DNA of 64,000 nucleotides, from NCBI RefSeq assembly GCF_018139565.1, contig NZ_JAGSPK010000001.1, positions 806,001 to 870,000 of the forward strand. Direction: 5' to 3'. Made by a program: the position numbers and the translations under genes. Position 1 is the first letter of the stretch, and every line of letters begins with the position of its first letter. The notes under the pieces were generated by a model. That model made no database searches, was not told the origin of the DNA, and saw nothing but the letters and a program-made list of their open reading frames with translations. Of the stretch, positions 40,438-51,056 are shown in pieces. The DNA is from Cognatundibacterium rivi (lineage in GTDB: Bacteria > Pseudomonadota > Gammaproteobacteria > Burkholderiales > Burkholderiaceae_D).

Positions 40438-42942
40438 TCAGCCACAAGCGCCGACGTAGCCGCAGGAAACACAACGGCTGCAGCCGTCGATTTTTTGCAA
40501 TGCATATGCACCGCAATCCGGGCATTTTTTGCCGCTCGGGATATACGATACAGGCGCAGTTTCCGCGACGTAGGTCAGATCATTGACGCCATATTGTTGC
40601 AGGCGGGATTTAAATTTCTCGGCCAGCACATGCACCGGAATCTGATTGCCAGAGGCATCCAGAAAACCGCGTTTCATCAGGATGCGCTGCAAGGCGTAGC
40701 CGATGGCGGCGACTTCGGATTCGTGGAACAGCGGTGCTTGCGAGCCATCGTCTTTGGTCAGCATGCCGCAACGGACGGTGCCTTTATCCCACACCACTTC
40801 GCGCATATCCGCCAGTGCTTTAGCGATGGAGCCCCCCGAGCGTGCCGCCATCGACAGCAGACGCATGCTGGCGGAAATCCATTGCTGACCGTCGTTTTTC
40901 TGACCGGCTGGCATAAAGAATTCAAACGGACGTTCTATCGTGATCATTTCGCCGCCGACCATACCCTGTACGTGTATGAAGCTGACGGTCAGGTACACCG
41001 TTTTTTTACCTTCATAAGTGGTGTACTGTACTTTAGAGGTGATCGATTCCAGATCGCCGAAAGGACGCCCCTCAAACTGTTTGCGCAACAAATCTTCATC
41101 ATGCTGCTGATGCGCGACCGTTGTGGCCACTTCGGTTTCCGGTGTGGCGCTGGCGACCGATAAAACGCTGCCTAGTATGCTGTTTGGCCGATAGGTTGCC
41201 AGACCTTTGAGTCCGGCACGCCATGCGTCCATGTACAGATTCTGGAAGTCTTCGTAAGGATAATCGGCCGGGACGTTAACTGTTTTCGAGATCGCCGAAT
41301 CAATATAAGGCTGTACGACCTGCAGCATTTTCATGTGGTCGCTGGCTGACATATTCAGCGCAGTGACGAACTGATGCGGTAATTTGCTGTCGTCGGACAC
41401 ATCGTGACCCATCGCGCGGTATAAACGCCAGGCGTGATCTGCGACTTCATAGATACGTGCATCGCCAACGGCCATGCGTTTTTTACGGTTATAGACCCAT
41501 GAAAATGCAGGTTCGATACCGTTCGATGCATTGTCTGCAAAAGCCAGTGTGATGGTGCCGGTTGGTGCAATCGACAGAAGGTGAGAATTGCGCAGTCCAT
41601 TTTTTTCTATGGCTTTACGAACTGCTTTCGGCAAACGTTGCGCGAACGAACCGGACAAATATTTCTGACTATCGAATAAGGGGAATGCGCCTTTTTCCTT
41701 TGCCAGTTCGGCGGAAGCGAGATACGCCGTATCGCGCAGAACTTCTGATACCTGACGGGCGAATTCGCGGCCTTCGTCAGAATCGTAGCGTATGCCCAGC
41801 ATCACCAGTGTGCTGCCGATGCCGAGAAAACCCAGTCCGACGCGGCGTTTCGACATCGCTTCAGCTTTTTGCAGGTCCAGTGGCCATGCGGTGGCGTCCA
41901 GCACATTGTCGAGCATACGGGTTGCCACCGTGATGACTAATTTAAATGCTTCAAAATCAAAGCTGGTGCCGAGCGAGAATGGATTTTTGACGAAGCGTGT
42001 CAGATTGATAGAACCGAGGCAGCAGCAGCCATAATCTGGCAAAGGTTGTTCGGCGCAAGGATTGGTCGCTTCGATTTTTTCGCAGTAATACAGATTGTTT
42101 TCTGTATTCATGCGTGACAGGAACAGAATGCCCGGCTCTGCATGGTCGTAAGTCGATTTCATGACGACTTCCCACAGGTCGCGGGCGCGCAGTGTTTCAT
42201 AGACCCAGAGTCCATCTTCGCGCTGATACGCGCCGGCCGCTTTGCGGTCTTCGCTCGGCTCGGCTTTGTGTACCAGACAGAAATCTGTATCGTCAGCGAC
42301 CGCCTGCATGAACTCATCGGTGACGCCGATGGAGATATTAAAATTAGTCAGGCCGCCTTCGTCTTTCGAGCGGATAAATTCCAGAATATCGGGATGATCG
42401 CCGCGCAACACGCCCATTTGTGCACCGCGCCGCGCACCGGCAGATTCGACGGTTGAGCATGAGGCATTGAACACCTGCATGAAAGACACCGGGCCGGAGG
42501 CGCGCGAACGTGTACCGCGCACCAGCGCATCTTTAGGACGAATGCTGGAAAAATCGTAGCCAACACCGCCGCCGCGTCGCATGGTTTCCGCCGCGTCTGC
42601 CAGTGCCGCATAAATACCGGGTTTTCCATCGGTCGGGCTGGATACCGAATCACCGACCGGTTGCACGAAACAGTTAATCAGTGTCGCATGTAAATCCATG
42701 CCAGCCGCGGAATTGATACGGCCAGCCGGAACAAAACCGTTTTTTTGCGCCCATAAGAATTTTTCTTCGTAATAGGCTTGCACGTCCGCTTGTTCAACGC
42801 TGGCGAGTGCCTTGGCGACGCGTGCCTGCACATCATTAATAGTGGCTTCTTCGCCCTTCGCGTATTTTTCTAATAAAACATCGAGAGAGATTTCTTGTGG
42901 CGCCATGTCAGTGATTCCCGGGAGTTGTACGTTCGCATTCAT
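40438..42942 (-). CDS. nrdJ: Adenosylcobalamin-dependent (class II) ribonucleotide reductase
   Basis: Enzyme of 834 residues that reduces ribonucleotides without a tyrosyl-radical subunit, using vitamin B12. The catalytic loop '[14 protein letters not shown]' (N294-P-C296-A-E298) holds the Asn/Cys/Glu set, '[16 protein letters not shown]' and '[14 protein letters not shown]' are class II markers, and '[22 protein letters not shown]' closes the core. The C-terminal tail has a CxxC/CxxC cluster (CPDCG ... CSRCVSCG) used for thioredoxin-type re-reduction. No intein. It is a single gene with its own terminator. The 234 bases upstream contain neither a B12-box that I can recognise nor a palindromic NrdR box. 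Confidence 0.96.
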   Translation of the reverse strand: MNANVQLPGITDMAPQEISLDVLLEKYAKGEEATINDVQARVAKALASVEQADVQAYYEEKFLWAQKNGFVPAGRINSAAGMDLHATLINCFVQPVGDSVSSPTDGKPGIYAALADAAETMRRGGGVGYDFSSIRPKDALVRGTRSRASGPVSFMQVFNASCSTVESAGARRGAQMGVLRGDHPDILEFIRSKDEGGLTNFNISIGVTDEFMQAVADDTDFCLVHKAEPSEDRKAAGAYQREDGLWVYETLRARDLWEVVMKSTYDHAEPGILFLSRMNTENNLYYCEKIEATNPCAEQPLPDYGCCCLGSINLTRFVKNPFSLGTSFDFEAFKLVITVATRMLDNVLDATAWPLDLQKAEAMSKRRVGLGFLGIGSTLVMLGIRYDSDEGREFARQVSEVLRDTAYLASAELAKEKGAFPLFDSQKYLSGSFAQRLPKAVRKAIEKNGLRNSHLLSIAPTGTITLAFADNASNGIEPAFSWVYNRKKRMAVGDARIYEVADHAWRLYRAMGHDVSDDSKLPHQFVTALNMSASDHMKMLQVVQPYIDSAISKTVNVPADYPYEDFQNLYMDAWRAGLKGLATYRPNSILGSVLSVASATPETEVATTVAHQQHDEDLLRKQFEGRPFGDLESITSKVQYTTYEGKKTVYLTVSFIHVQGMVGGEMITIERPFEFFMPAGQKNDGQQWISASMRLLSMAARSGGSIAKALADMREVVWDKGTVRCGMLTKDDGSQAPLFHESEVAAIGYALQRILMKRGFLDASGNQIPVHVLAEKFKSRLQQYGVNDLTYVAETAPVSYIPSGKKCPDCGAYALQKIDGCSRCVSCGYVGACG

Positions 42943-43176
42943 TATCAGCTTAATTTCTCAGTGAGGATTACAGATTATCGTATCGATTATTGTCTTGAAG
43001 CCAGCGCCACTAAGTTGGGCAGCGCTTCAGTATATGGGGCAGGGGCTGATTTGCCTTGATGGGTATCAAGGCAGACAAAATCCCTGCCTGTTCAGCATTT
43101 CTTGTGTCAGTTCTTACTGATTCAGCAATTTTTTCAGTAAGTAATTGCTATGCCGGAAAGCTTCTGATTTTGTGAC

Positions 43177-44457
43177 TTAGCTCAGGTAAGGTGCCAGAAT
43201 CGCCATGGTGCGGGCGGTTGCACCCTGATGCTGTAAAAAAAACGCATGTGCATGTTGCCCCATAGCTTTGCGTTTTTTATCATTACCCAGTAAAGCAAGC
43301 GCTTCACGTAGCATACTCCGCGCGCCGTCCACCCGCAAAGCGGCGTCGACCGCAATGGCCTGATCGGTGATTTCGGAAAAGTTAAAGGTATGCAGCCCTG
43401 TTAGTACGGCTTTACCCATGGCGCAGGCTTCGATCAGATTATGTCCGCCCAGCGGCACCAGACTTCCGCCGACAAAAGCGACATCGGCAGCGGCATAGTA
43501 CATATACATTTCACCCATGGTGTCGCCCAGCAATATCTGTACATCACCGGCTATCGGTGCGATCGTTGCATGATCGATGCTTGAGCGGCGCACATACGAA
43601 ATGCCACGTGCTTCCAGCATGCCCGCGACCTGATCAAAACGTTGCGGATGGCGTGGCGTGATGATCAGCAGCGGCTTTTCTGTCAGCAAGGGAAATTGTT
43701 CCTGAAACGCGGCGAGGATCAGTTCTTCTTCACCGTCGCGGGTACTGGCGCACAGGATGACCTGACGCTCGCCAAAACTGCGGCGTAAAGCGATGCCGCG
43801 TTCTGCCATCAGTGCTGGCGGCGTGACATCAAATTTCATATTCCCTGTGACTTGCGGTTCGCTGATACCGAGTTTACGCAAGCGCTCCGCATCCGGATTC
43901 GATTGTGCAGCAACAGCGCTGATTGCGTGCGCTGCCGGCAGCATCAGGGCGGACAAACGACGTGCTTTGTTCAGCGATTTTGCGGATAAGCGCGCATTTA
44001 CCAAGGTGACCGGTACCTGCAATTCTTTGCATTGAGCGATCAGATTCGGCCAGACTTCTGTTTCTATCAGTATGCACAGGCGCGGAGAATAATGCCGCAG
44101 AAAACGGCGCATCATCCAGTTAATGTCATACGGCAAAAATGCCTGCGTCAGCCGCGACGATACATCGGCAAACAGCTTGCCGCCGGTTTCACGTCCGGTC
44201 GCGGTCATGTGTGTCAGTAACAGATGATGCTGCGGATAGGTGTCCAGCAACGCCCGTATCAAAGGTTCCGCAGCGCGTGTTTCACCTGCCGACACGGCGT
44301 GTACCCAGATCGTTGCTTGCTTTTGATAAGCCGGAAAAAATCCCAGGCGTTCGGCGATGTGCTGGCGGTAACCTGGCTCGCGACGACCGCGCCACCAGAG
44401 GCGGAAGACGGCGAAGGGCAGCGATAAACCCCAGACGAAAGAATAAAGAAGGCGCAT
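43177..44457 (-). CDS. waaA: Kdo transferase (lipid A attachment)
   Basis: Glycosyltransferase of 426 residues that adds Kdo to lipid IVA at the inner membrane, start of the LPS core. An N-terminal anchor helix (about 1-20) precedes 'IWVHAVSAGETRAAEPLI', the Kdo-transferase signature with the catalytic Glu. The C-terminal domain contains 'ILLGDTMGEMYMYYAAADVAFVGGSLVPLGGHNLIEACAMG', the donor-binding region. Length is normal. It is last of the leftward LPS run. Confidence 0.97.
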   Translation of the reverse strand: MRLLYSFVWGLSLPFAVFRLWWRGRREPGYRQHIAERLGFFPAYQKQATIWVHAVSAGETRAAEPLIRALLDTYPQHHLLLTHMTATGRETGGKLFADVSSRLTQAFLPYDINWMMRRFLRHYSPRLCILIETEVWPNLIAQCKELQVPVTLVNARLSAKSLNKARRLSALMLPAAHAISAVAAQSNPDAERLRKLGISEPQVTGNMKFDVTPPALMAERGIALRRSFGERQVILCASTRDGEEELILAAFQEQFPLLTEKPLLIITPRHPQRFDQVAGMLEARGISYVRRSSIDHATIAPIAGDVQILLGDTMGEMYMYYAAADVAFVGGSLVPLGGHNLIEACAMGKAVLTGLHTFNFSEITDQAIAVDAALRVDGARSMLREALALLGNDKKRKAMGQHAHAFFLQHQGATARTMAILAPYLS

Positions 44458-44460
44458 GGA

Positions 44461-45360
44461 TTAGTTTTTTCTGAAATTCACCAGCACGATACCACTGAGT
44501 ACCATCACAGCGCCAATCGCAAAGCGCGGGCTGACAACATCATTCATCAGCACGACACCCGCCGCGACACCGAACAGCGGCGTCAGAAACGAAAACGCAG
44601 ACAGGCGCGATGCCAGATAGCGACGCATCAGCCAGAACCACGCCAGATAACTGGCGAAAGCCACCACCACACTTTGAAACAACATGCTGATCCAGGCGGC
44701 TTGATCCCACGCTGCAAACACATTGTCGCCCTGCGCATAGGCAATAGCGGTTAAGGCAACAGCTGCCCCGGCGAGCTGATAAAACAGCGTGGTCGTCGGC
44801 TCTGCTTCAGATAAGCTCGATTTACGTATCACCACCGTTGTCGATGCCCACAGCAGTGCCGCCAGAATACCGAAGCTGTCACCGATCAGCATGTCATGCA
44901 TGGCACGCGGGTTATTGCCAAACGCGCCGGAAAACGCAATCGCGACACCGCCAAAGGCCATCAGTATCCCCAGCCATTGCCGCGCCTGCAGGCGCTCTGC
45001 CGGAATCAGCCAGTGCAGGGCGAGCACCGTGAAGATAGGCGCGGTATATAAAAACACCGACATATGTGATGCCGTCGTGAAATTCAGTCCGTACGATACC
45101 GCCAGAAATTCGCCAGCGAACAGCAGGCCCGCCAGCAAACCCGGGCGCAGATGCGGCCCCGTCAGCGCGAATGGAATTTTTCTGATTGATATTAAAGCGA
45201 GCACTAACACAGCGGCAATGCCTGAGCGCAAGCCGAGTTGTAGTGTGGAACTGATGGCATGCGCGGCCATTTTGACCGCCACTTGTTGTAAACCCCAGCA
45301 CAGGCAGAGCAGTAACATCAGACCGATGGCGTTGCCGTCGAGGCTCTTGCGGATAGTCAT
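44461..45360 (-). CDS. EamA-type (DMT superfamily) transporter
   Basis: Membrane protein of 299 residues with ten predicted helices in two five-helix repeats, each an EamA domain (first 'LLLCLCWGLQQVAVKMAAHAISST', second 'DSFGILAALLWASTTVVIRKSS'). Such proteins export metabolites or amino-acid-like compounds. Lying between waaA and a GT2, it might be linked to the envelope, but no substrate can be named. Confidence 0.92.
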   Translation of the reverse strand: MTIRKSLDGNAIGLMLLLCLCWGLQQVAVKMAAHAISSTLQLGLRSGIAAVLVLALISIRKIPFALTGPHLRPGLLAGLLFAGEFLAVSYGLNFTTASHMSVFLYTAPIFTVLALHWLIPAERLQARQWLGILMAFGGVAIAFSGAFGNNPRAMHDMLIGDSFGILAALLWASTTVVIRKSSLSEAEPTTTLFYQLAGAAVALTAIAYAQGDNVFAAWDQAAWISMLFQSVVVAFASYLAWFWLMRRYLASRLSAFSFLTPLFGVAAGVVLMNDVVSPRFAIGAVMVLSGIVLVNFRKN

Positions 45361-45409
45361 GTGGTAAAAAAGAAAATAATGCAGAAATTTGAAGAAGCAG
45401 GACTATACC

Positions 45410-46399
45410 CTAAGTCGCGCGGCGGCTGAGTTTCTTGTTCAGCAAGCGCCAGATATGGCTGATGCTGGCGACCCGCTGCGACTGAATTGCGCGGCGTTTG
45501 CGCCAGGTATCCGGCAAGCCGTACAAGGCGTCACGCTTGGCGCGCAGAATGACCTTGCCCTGACCGGCTTTGATGAAATAGGCAACCGTGATCAGATTCA
45601 GTAATACATGCAAAGGCAGGCAAAGCCAGAACAGGATGCCGGGCATATTTTTAACGAAAGTCCAGACCAGATTACGGTGGCCGTAATACACAGAGAAATC
45701 GCTGCGTTTGCCAGTCAGCGCCGAGCCGACATGATTGGCAACCGATTCCGGCACATACAAACAGCGGTGGCCGAGCAACTGGTAGCGAAAGCCGAGATCA
45801 ATATCTTCGACATAGCAAAAATAATCTTCATCGAAACCACCGATCGCATCGAACACATCGCGCCTGTATAAACCCGCGGCGGCGCAGGTCGAAAAAATTT
45901 CCCGGCGTTCTAAAAACGATGGCTGCAATGGCTGCCCGTGCGCCTCGCGCCAGACCAGCCCGCTGACGTGATAAGCATCACCGACGCCGTCGAGCAGGGT
46001 GCCGGTATTGGCATCCATCAGACGGCTGCCGAAGATCGCAAATTCAGGTTGCGCAACGGCTGCATCCACCAGGGCTTTGAGCCAGTCCGGTTCAGGAAAC
46101 GCATCCGGATTCAGCAAAGCGATCCATTCGCTGTCGGGCGCTGCCAGTTTGACGGCGAGATTATTCCCCGCCGCAAACCCGAGATTGCTGCCCGCGTGTA
46201 TCACTTTGACCTGCGGAAATGCCTGTTCGATTGCATGACCAGAGCCGTCGCTACTGGCATTATCGACCACGATGATTTCATGCGGCTGGTAGCTTTGCGC
46301 GCACAGATCGGTGATGCAGCGTTGCAGCAAAGCACCGCCATTCCAGTTGACGATGACGACGCTGACTTTGGGTGAATGTTTTGATGAGGCGGCTTGCAT
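45410..46399 (-). CDS. Family 2 glycosyltransferase (LPS locus)
   Basis: GT-A type transferase of 329 residues. The opening 'VSVVIVNWNGGALLQRCITDL' and the DxD-like 'ALLNPDAFPEPDW' (metal site in this subfamily is N-P-D-A) are followed by 'GFDEDYFCYVEDIDLGFRYQLLG', the acceptor-side ED motif of rhamnosyltransferase-like GT2s. A C-terminal amphipathic/hydrophobic segment (LFWLCLPLHVLLNLI) can bind the membrane. It is 55 bases past waaC and likely works in the outer core or O-antigen. Confidence 0.92.
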   Translation of the reverse strand: MQAASSKHSPKVSVVIVNWNGGALLQRCITDLCAQSYQPHEIIVVDNASSDGSGHAIEQAFPQVKVIHAGSNLGFAAGNNLAVKLAAPDSEWIALLNPDAFPEPDWLKALVDAAVAQPEFAIFGSRLMDANTGTLLDGVGDAYHVSGLVWREAHGQPLQPSFLERREIFSTCAAAGLYRRDVFDAIGGFDEDYFCYVEDIDLGFRYQLLGHRCLYVPESVANHVGSALTGKRSDFSVYYGHRNLVWTFVKNMPGILFWLCLPLHVLLNLITVAYFIKAGQGKVILRAKRDALYGLPDTWRKRRAIQSQRVASISHIWRLLNKKLSRRAT

Positions 46400-46454
46400 G
46401 CAGTGGTATTCTTTTCAGTTCAAATTGCCGGAGGTGCTGACAGCGGCTGCGTTG

Positions 46455-47441
46455 TCATAGTAATTGCCGTATCGCCTGTTCGACTTCAGCGACGGCGGGC
46501 GGTGCGCCATTATCACCGAGGTTGATGATCTTCGGTGACCAGTTTCCTTCGGTTTTCCATTTCGGTGAAGCGCAGTAAATTTCTATGGTCGGTGTTTCAT
46601 ACGCGGCCGCGATATGCGTCAGACCTGTATCGACACCGATCGCCAGTGCGGCGGATTGCGCCAGTATCGTGGCTTCTTGCATGGAGAGCGCCGGTAACAC
46701 CGTGGCATTCGGTATTGCTGCCGCCATTGCTACTGCTTCAGCTTTTTCGGCCGGGCTACCCCACGGCAGCAGGATCGGTAACTCGTATTGTCGCAAAAAG
46801 GTGGCAATCGCTATCCAGTTGTCCCGCGCCCATTTTTTTGCCGCACCGGCAGTGCCGTGGAAAAAGACCACGTAAGGTGTCGCTGGTTTCCAGCTGGTGT
46901 CGCCGGTTGGCACGCGTAAGCCGAAACTGGCTGGTGTGTCGACAACATAGCCGGCCGCAGCGGCCGCGACCAGACGACCGCGCAAAACAGCATGCGTGTG
47001 CTTGTCAACCGGTACGCTCAGATCATGAAATAGTCGCGAAATGCCTTCGTAACCTGAACCCTCGGTACCATTCGCCAGACCAACTTTTTTCCCGTTTGGC
47101 GTCTTGCGCGCCATGCCCATGATGAGTCCGGTTTTCAGCAGCCCTTGCGTGTCGAGGATCAGATCGTAGGCGTCATGCCGTAACTGGCGGTAAAAGCTCG
47201 CGATTTCTGCGCGGGTCGCGGCCGAGCGCAGACTCTTGCGCCAGCGACGTAAGGCGAAGGGAATGATGTGCCGCACACCGGGATGCAGACGCACCAGATT
47301 CACATAGGCTTCTTCCACCACCCAGTCGATTTGCGCACCGGGAAAATGGCGCAGCAGATCATCAACAACCGGCATGTTATGCAGCACATCGCCAAGGGAA
47401 GAAACACGGACCAGCAGAATTTTCACGGAATTGTCAGTCAC
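46455..47441 (-). CDS. waaC: LPS heptosyltransferase I
   Basis: GT9-family transferase of 328 residues that puts the first heptose on Kdo. The N-terminal 'KILLVRVSSLGDVLHNMPVVDDLLRHFPGAQIDWVVEE' is diagnostic for WaaC, as are 'YVVFFHGTAGAAKKWARDNW' and 'AIGVDTGLTHIAAAYETPTIEIYC'. Start ATG 47441 begins the conserved part. It follows copy B of the palindromic element, which separates it from the phosphohexomutase gene. Confidence 0.95.
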   Translation of the reverse strand: MTDNSVKILLVRVSSLGDVLHNMPVVDDLLRHFPGAQIDWVVEEAYVNLVRLHPGVRHIIPFALRRWRKSLRSAATRAEIASFYRQLRHDAYDLILDTQGLLKTGLIMGMARKTPNGKKVGLANGTEGSGYEGISRLFHDLSVPVDKHTHAVLRGRLVAAAAAGYVVDTPASFGLRVPTGDTSWKPATPYVVFFHGTAGAAKKWARDNWIAIATFLRQYELPILLPWGSPAEKAEAVAMAAAIPNATVLPALSMQEATILAQSAALAIGVDTGLTHIAAAYETPTIEIYCASPKWKTEGNWSPKIINLGDNGAPPAVAEVEQAIRQLL

Positions 47442-47504
47442 AAAAACAGGGGCAGATTAAACGAAGAACAGCGTCGCCAGGCGTCGGAATTTGCTGCATT
47501 TTTC

Positions 47505-47586
47505 ATATACTCCCCCCCATTTTTAGTATTTCTGCCTTCATGTCCTTATCAACATTGGGCTGTAGAAAATACTGGGGGGAGTATAT
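47505..47586. repeat. Palindromic extragenic element, copy B
   Basis: ATATACTCCCCCC (47505-47517) and GGGGGGAGTATAT (47574-47586) are perfect 13-bp inverted arms, 82 bases end to end. The left side continues ATTTTTAGTAT and the right side is preceded by GGGCTGTAGAAAATACT, both near-identical to copy A at 17464-17541. The interior differs from A. It lies between waaC and the phosphohexomutase gene, in an intergenic stretch of about 210 bases. Confidence 0.88.
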
Positions 47587-47653
47587 TTGAGGCATTTGGG
47601 CGGTCTTTTTTACCTTCACTACTCATGCTCAGAGCAGTGAAGCAGCAAGCGCT

Positions 47654-49030
47654 TTAAAACGGCAGCGCAGCGTCAGGTTTGACTGCGAGCACCGCCTGCT
47701 TCATCGCCGCCTGTATGCGCGCCAGCGCGGCTGGTGTTTCCGCTTCAAAACGCATCACGATCACCGGTGTCGTATTCGAAGAGCGTGCCAGACCGAAACC
47801 GTCCGGATATTCGACCCGCAGACCATCAATCGTGATGATTTCATCGGAACCCGGGAAGCTGGCATTCGCCTGCATTGCGGCGATGAGTGTGAAATTCTCG
47901 CCCTCGGCTAATTTCAACTGCAGCTCCGGTGTTGATGCTGATTGCGGCAAGTCATTCAGGGTTGCGGTCATGTCCGCGACGCGGCTCAGAATTTCCAGCA
48001 AACGGGCACCGGCGTACAAGCCGTCATCAAAACCATACCAGCGGTCTTTGAAGAAAATATGCCCGCTCATTTCTCCGCCCAGCGGTGAGCCGGTTTCACG
48101 CAATTTTGCTTTCACCAGCGAGTGCCCGGTTTTCCACATCAGCGGTACACCGCCGCGCGCTTTGACCCACGGTGCGATATGGCGCGTGCATTTCACGTCA
48201 TACAGAATCTGTGCGCCAGGATTACGGGTCAGCACATCTTCGGCAAACAGCATCAACTGGCGGTCAGGGTAAATGATCTGACCGTCTTTCGTCACGACAC
48301 CGAGGCGGTCACCGTCGCCGTCAAAGGCCAGTCCGATTTCGGCATCGGTCGTTTGCAGACAATGAATTAAATCCTGCAGATTTTCAGCATGCGCCGGATC
48401 AGGATGATGATTCGGGAATGTGCCATCGACTTCGCAGAATAATTCGATCACTTCGCAACCCATGCCGCGATACAGATCGGCCGCAAACGCACCGGCCACA
48501 CCGTTACCGCAATCGACCGCGATTTTGATCGGGCGCGCCAGTTTAACGTCGCCGATAATGCGCTCAAGATAGGCCGCTCTGATATCGTGGGTACGGTAGC
48601 TGCCGCTGCCCTGTGCAAATTCTCTTTTCAGTATGGTCTGATACAGAGCCAGAATCGCATCGCCATAAATCGCTTCCCCAGCGAGCACCATTTTGAAACC
48701 ATTGTAATCCGGCGGATTATGGCTGCCGGTCACCATGATGCCGGATGCCGCACCGAGCACATTGGTACCGAAGTACACCATCGGTGTGACAACCACGCCG
48801 AGGTCGATCACATCGACGCCGGTCGCTTGCAAACCTTTGGCGAGTGCGGTGATCAGATCGGGGCCGGACAAGCGGCCATCACGACCAATCACTACCGTTT
48901 TTTCACCCTTGGCAACGGCGGCGCTACCGAAGGCCTGACCAATCAGGTAAGCAACATCGGCATCAAGTGTTTTGCCAATAATGCCGCGGATATCGTACGC
49001 CTTGAAAATACTGGGAGAGAGTAGGGACAT
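47654..49030 (-). CDS. Phosphomannomutase/phosphoglucomutase (AlgC/ManB type)
   Basis: Phosphohexomutase of 458 residues that interconverts hexose-6- and hexose-1-phosphates, supplying nucleotide-sugar synthesis. The phosphoserine loop is 'GIMVTGSHNPPDYNG', the Mg loop 'LAFDGDGDRLGVV', the sugar loop 'GGEMSGHIFF' and the C-terminal phosphate loop 'RSSNTTPVIVMRFE'. The start at ATG 49030 has AAGG six bases upstream; a longer frame reaches 49048. It would feed glucose-1-phosphate to rfbA, and mannose-1-phosphate to GDP-mannose routes that are not visible here. Confidence 0.94.
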   Translation of the reverse strand: MSLLSPSIFKAYDIRGIIGKTLDADVAYLIGQAFGSAAVAKGEKTVVIGRDGRLSGPDLITALAKGLQATGVDVIDLGVVVTPMVYFGTNVLGAASGIMVTGSHNPPDYNGFKMVLAGEAIYGDAILALYQTILKREFAQGSGSYRTHDIRAAYLERIIGDVKLARPIKIAVDCGNGVAGAFAADLYRGMGCEVIELFCEVDGTFPNHHPDPAHAENLQDLIHCLQTTDAEIGLAFDGDGDRLGVVTKDGQIIYPDRQLMLFAEDVLTRNPGAQILYDVKCTRHIAPWVKARGGVPLMWKTGHSLVKAKLRETGSPLGGEMSGHIFFKDRWYGFDDGLYAGARLLEILSRVADMTATLNDLPQSASTPELQLKLAEGENFTLIAAMQANASFPGSDEIITIDGLRVEYPDGFGLARSSNTTPVIVMRFEAETPAALARIQAAMKQAVLAVKPDAALPF

Positions 49031-49114
49031 AACAACCTTGCTGATCAAAAGAGGTGATGATGGAATGAGAAAAATTGCTTCAATACAGATTAAATACAGA
49101 ACTTAATGCAGAAC

Positions 49115-51046
49115 TTAATGCAGAACTTTGGCGCCGCTCACGTTGTCTGCGGCGGCATGAGATGCCTGCCAGATCAGATCTTCGATACCGCATTGCGGCT
49201 GGTATTCTGCCACCGTTTTTAACAACAGCGTACGTATTTGTTCATAGTCAAATGCGGTGCAGGCCTGCTCAAGCGCGGTCAGCGCCAGGTTTAATTGCTC
49301 CCAGGGAATTTCATTTTCCTGCGCGCGCATAATCAGCGGGTGGCTGGTACCTTCAACGTTGTCACCGATCAGCAATTCTTCGTACAGTTTTTCACCAGGG
49401 CGCAGGCCGACGTGCTGTATCTCTATCGTTCCCTGCGGCGTGCTTTCTGATTTTACCTCCAGCCCGCTCAGATGCACCATGCGCCGCGCCAGATCGATAA
49501 TGCGTACCGGTTCACCCATATCCAGCACAAAGACATCGCCGCCTTCGCCCATGGCACCTGCCTGCAATACCAGTTGCGCCGCTTCCGGAATGGTCATGAA
49601 ATAGCGCGTGATGTCAGGGTGCGTCAACGTGATCGGGCCGCCTGCCATGATCTGTTTGCGAAACAGAGGCACGACGGAACCCGACGAGCCCAGTACATTG
49701 CCAAAGCGCACCATACAAAAACGCGTGCTGTGCTGACCGTGCGAAAACGCTTGCAAAATTAATTCTGCGAGCCGTTTGCTGGTGCCCATGACGTTTGTCG
49801 GGCGCACCGCTTTGTCGGTGGAAATCAGCACAAAGTTAGCCACTTTCGCCAGGATCGCCGCTTGCGCGACCGCCAGCGTGCCGAACACGTTATTCCGTAT
49901 GCCTTCGACCGGATTGTGTTCGACCAGCGGCACATGTTTGTAAGCCGCAGCGTGATACAGCGTATCAATGCTGCAGGCTGCAAAAATTCTGTCGAGCTTG
50001 GCAGTATCAAGCACAGTACCGAGAAACGGCAGTATCTCGACATCAAGATGAAGCTGTGCGCGTAGCGACAGCAATTCATGTTCGATCGCATATAAAGCGT
50101 ATTCGGACATTTCCAGTAACACCAGTTTTTTTGGGCGCTGACGCAGAATCTGGCGGCATAGTTCTGAACCAATAGAGCCGCCCGCGCCGGTGACCAACAC
50201 ATGTTTGCCGGTGATGCAGATACTCAGTAAGCGGCTGTCCGGTTCAACCTGATCACGCCCCAGCAAATCTTCAATTTCAACATCGCGCACATCCTGAACA
50301 CGCAGTTCACCATTGACCAGGCTTTGTATAGAAGGAGTGACTTTAATTTTCAGTTTCAGATGTTCGAGCTGATTCAATATCTGTTTTTGTCGGGTTTTGC
50401 TGGCTGACGGTATCGCCAGCAGAATCTGCTTGATACCGAGTTTACCGACCAGCGCATCAATTTCTGCCGGGCTGTAAATCTGTATACCAGCGATCGTTGA
50501 GCGGTGTTTTTTTTCATTGTCATCAATAAACGCGACGCAGATATGTTCACCGCCAGCCCGCAATGCCGTAGCGAGTTGCGCCCCGGCTTTCCCTGCGCCG
50601 TAAATGCAGACATGAATCACGTTGTCTGCCATATCGGCGCGCAGAAACCAGCTGCGTGCGAGAAAACGGCTGGCGCCCAGATACAGGATAGAACCTGCCC
50701 AGAAAAAGCCGAAGATCGCGCGCGAAATTGGCATGATATGCAGCATCACGCCGATGAAGGCCAGCAGCAGAACGGATGTGCTGGCTCCGATAAAGATCAC
50801 GCTGATAATTTTCTGATCAATAAATCGAATGACAGCACGATACAGACCGATACGAATAAAAATCGGGATGGAGACAAAAGGGATAGAACAAATCAACCAG
50901 AAATAATGCCGGAATAACTCGGCGTTAAAACCATCGTAACGTAACCAGATCGCCAGGATGAAGATCAGCGGCAGACACAGCGCATCAAGCGCAGCGGCCA
51001 TGATTTGCTTCTGCAGGCGGGGGAGATGGAGTAGTGTTTGCAGCAT
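49115..51046 (-). CDS. WbpM/PglF-like NDP-sugar 4,6-dehydratase, membrane anchored
   Basis: Protein of 643 residues. The first 130 residues hold four membrane helices; a Rossmann CoA-binding-like domain follows (about 140-270, 'HVCIYGAGKAGAQLATAL'), then the SDR catalytic domain with the nucleotide loop 'VTGAGGSIGSELCRQ'. The catalytic motif is 'STDKAVRPTNVMGTSKR', where M-x3-K replaces the usual Y-x3-K, the hallmark of WbpM/FlaA1/PglF dehydratases acting on UDP-GlcNAc. It starts a leftward sugar-synthesis group with the initiating transferase 10 bases upstream. Likely first step to UDP-QuiNAc or UDP-FucNAc. Confidence 0.94.
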   Translation of the reverse strand: MLQTLLHLPRLQKQIMAAALDALCLPLIFILAIWLRYDGFNAELFRHYFWLICSIPFVSIPIFIRIGLYRAVIRFIDQKIISVIFIGASTSVLLLAFIGVMLHIMPISRAIFGFFWAGSILYLGASRFLARSWFLRADMADNVIHVCIYGAGKAGAQLATALRAGGEHICVAFIDDNEKKHRSTIAGIQIYSPAEIDALVGKLGIKQILLAIPSASKTRQKQILNQLEHLKLKIKVTPSIQSLVNGELRVQDVRDVEIEDLLGRDQVEPDSRLLSICITGKHVLVTGAGGSIGSELCRQILRQRPKKLVLLEMSEYALYAIEHELLSLRAQLHLDVEILPFLGTVLDTAKLDRIFAACSIDTLYHAAAYKHVPLVEHNPVEGIRNNVFGTLAVAQAAILAKVANFVLISTDKAVRPTNVMGTSKRLAELILQAFSHGQHSTRFCMVRFGNVLGSSGSVVPLFRKQIMAGGPITLTHPDITRYFMTIPEAAQLVLQAGAMGEGGDVFVLDMGEPVRIIDLARRMVHLSGLEVKSESTPQGTIEIQHVGLRPGEKLYEELLIGDNVEGTSHPLIMRAQENEIPWEQLNLALTALEQACTAFDYEQIRTLLLKTVAEYQPQCGIEDLIWQASHAAADNVSGAKVLH

Positions 51047-51056
51047 AAGCGTGGTC

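Noticed and set aside
42943..43176. Cobalamin riboswitch upstream of nrdJ
   Set aside because: The B12-box core and matching stems could not be found on the minus strand by eye; a covariance-model search of this segment would settle it.
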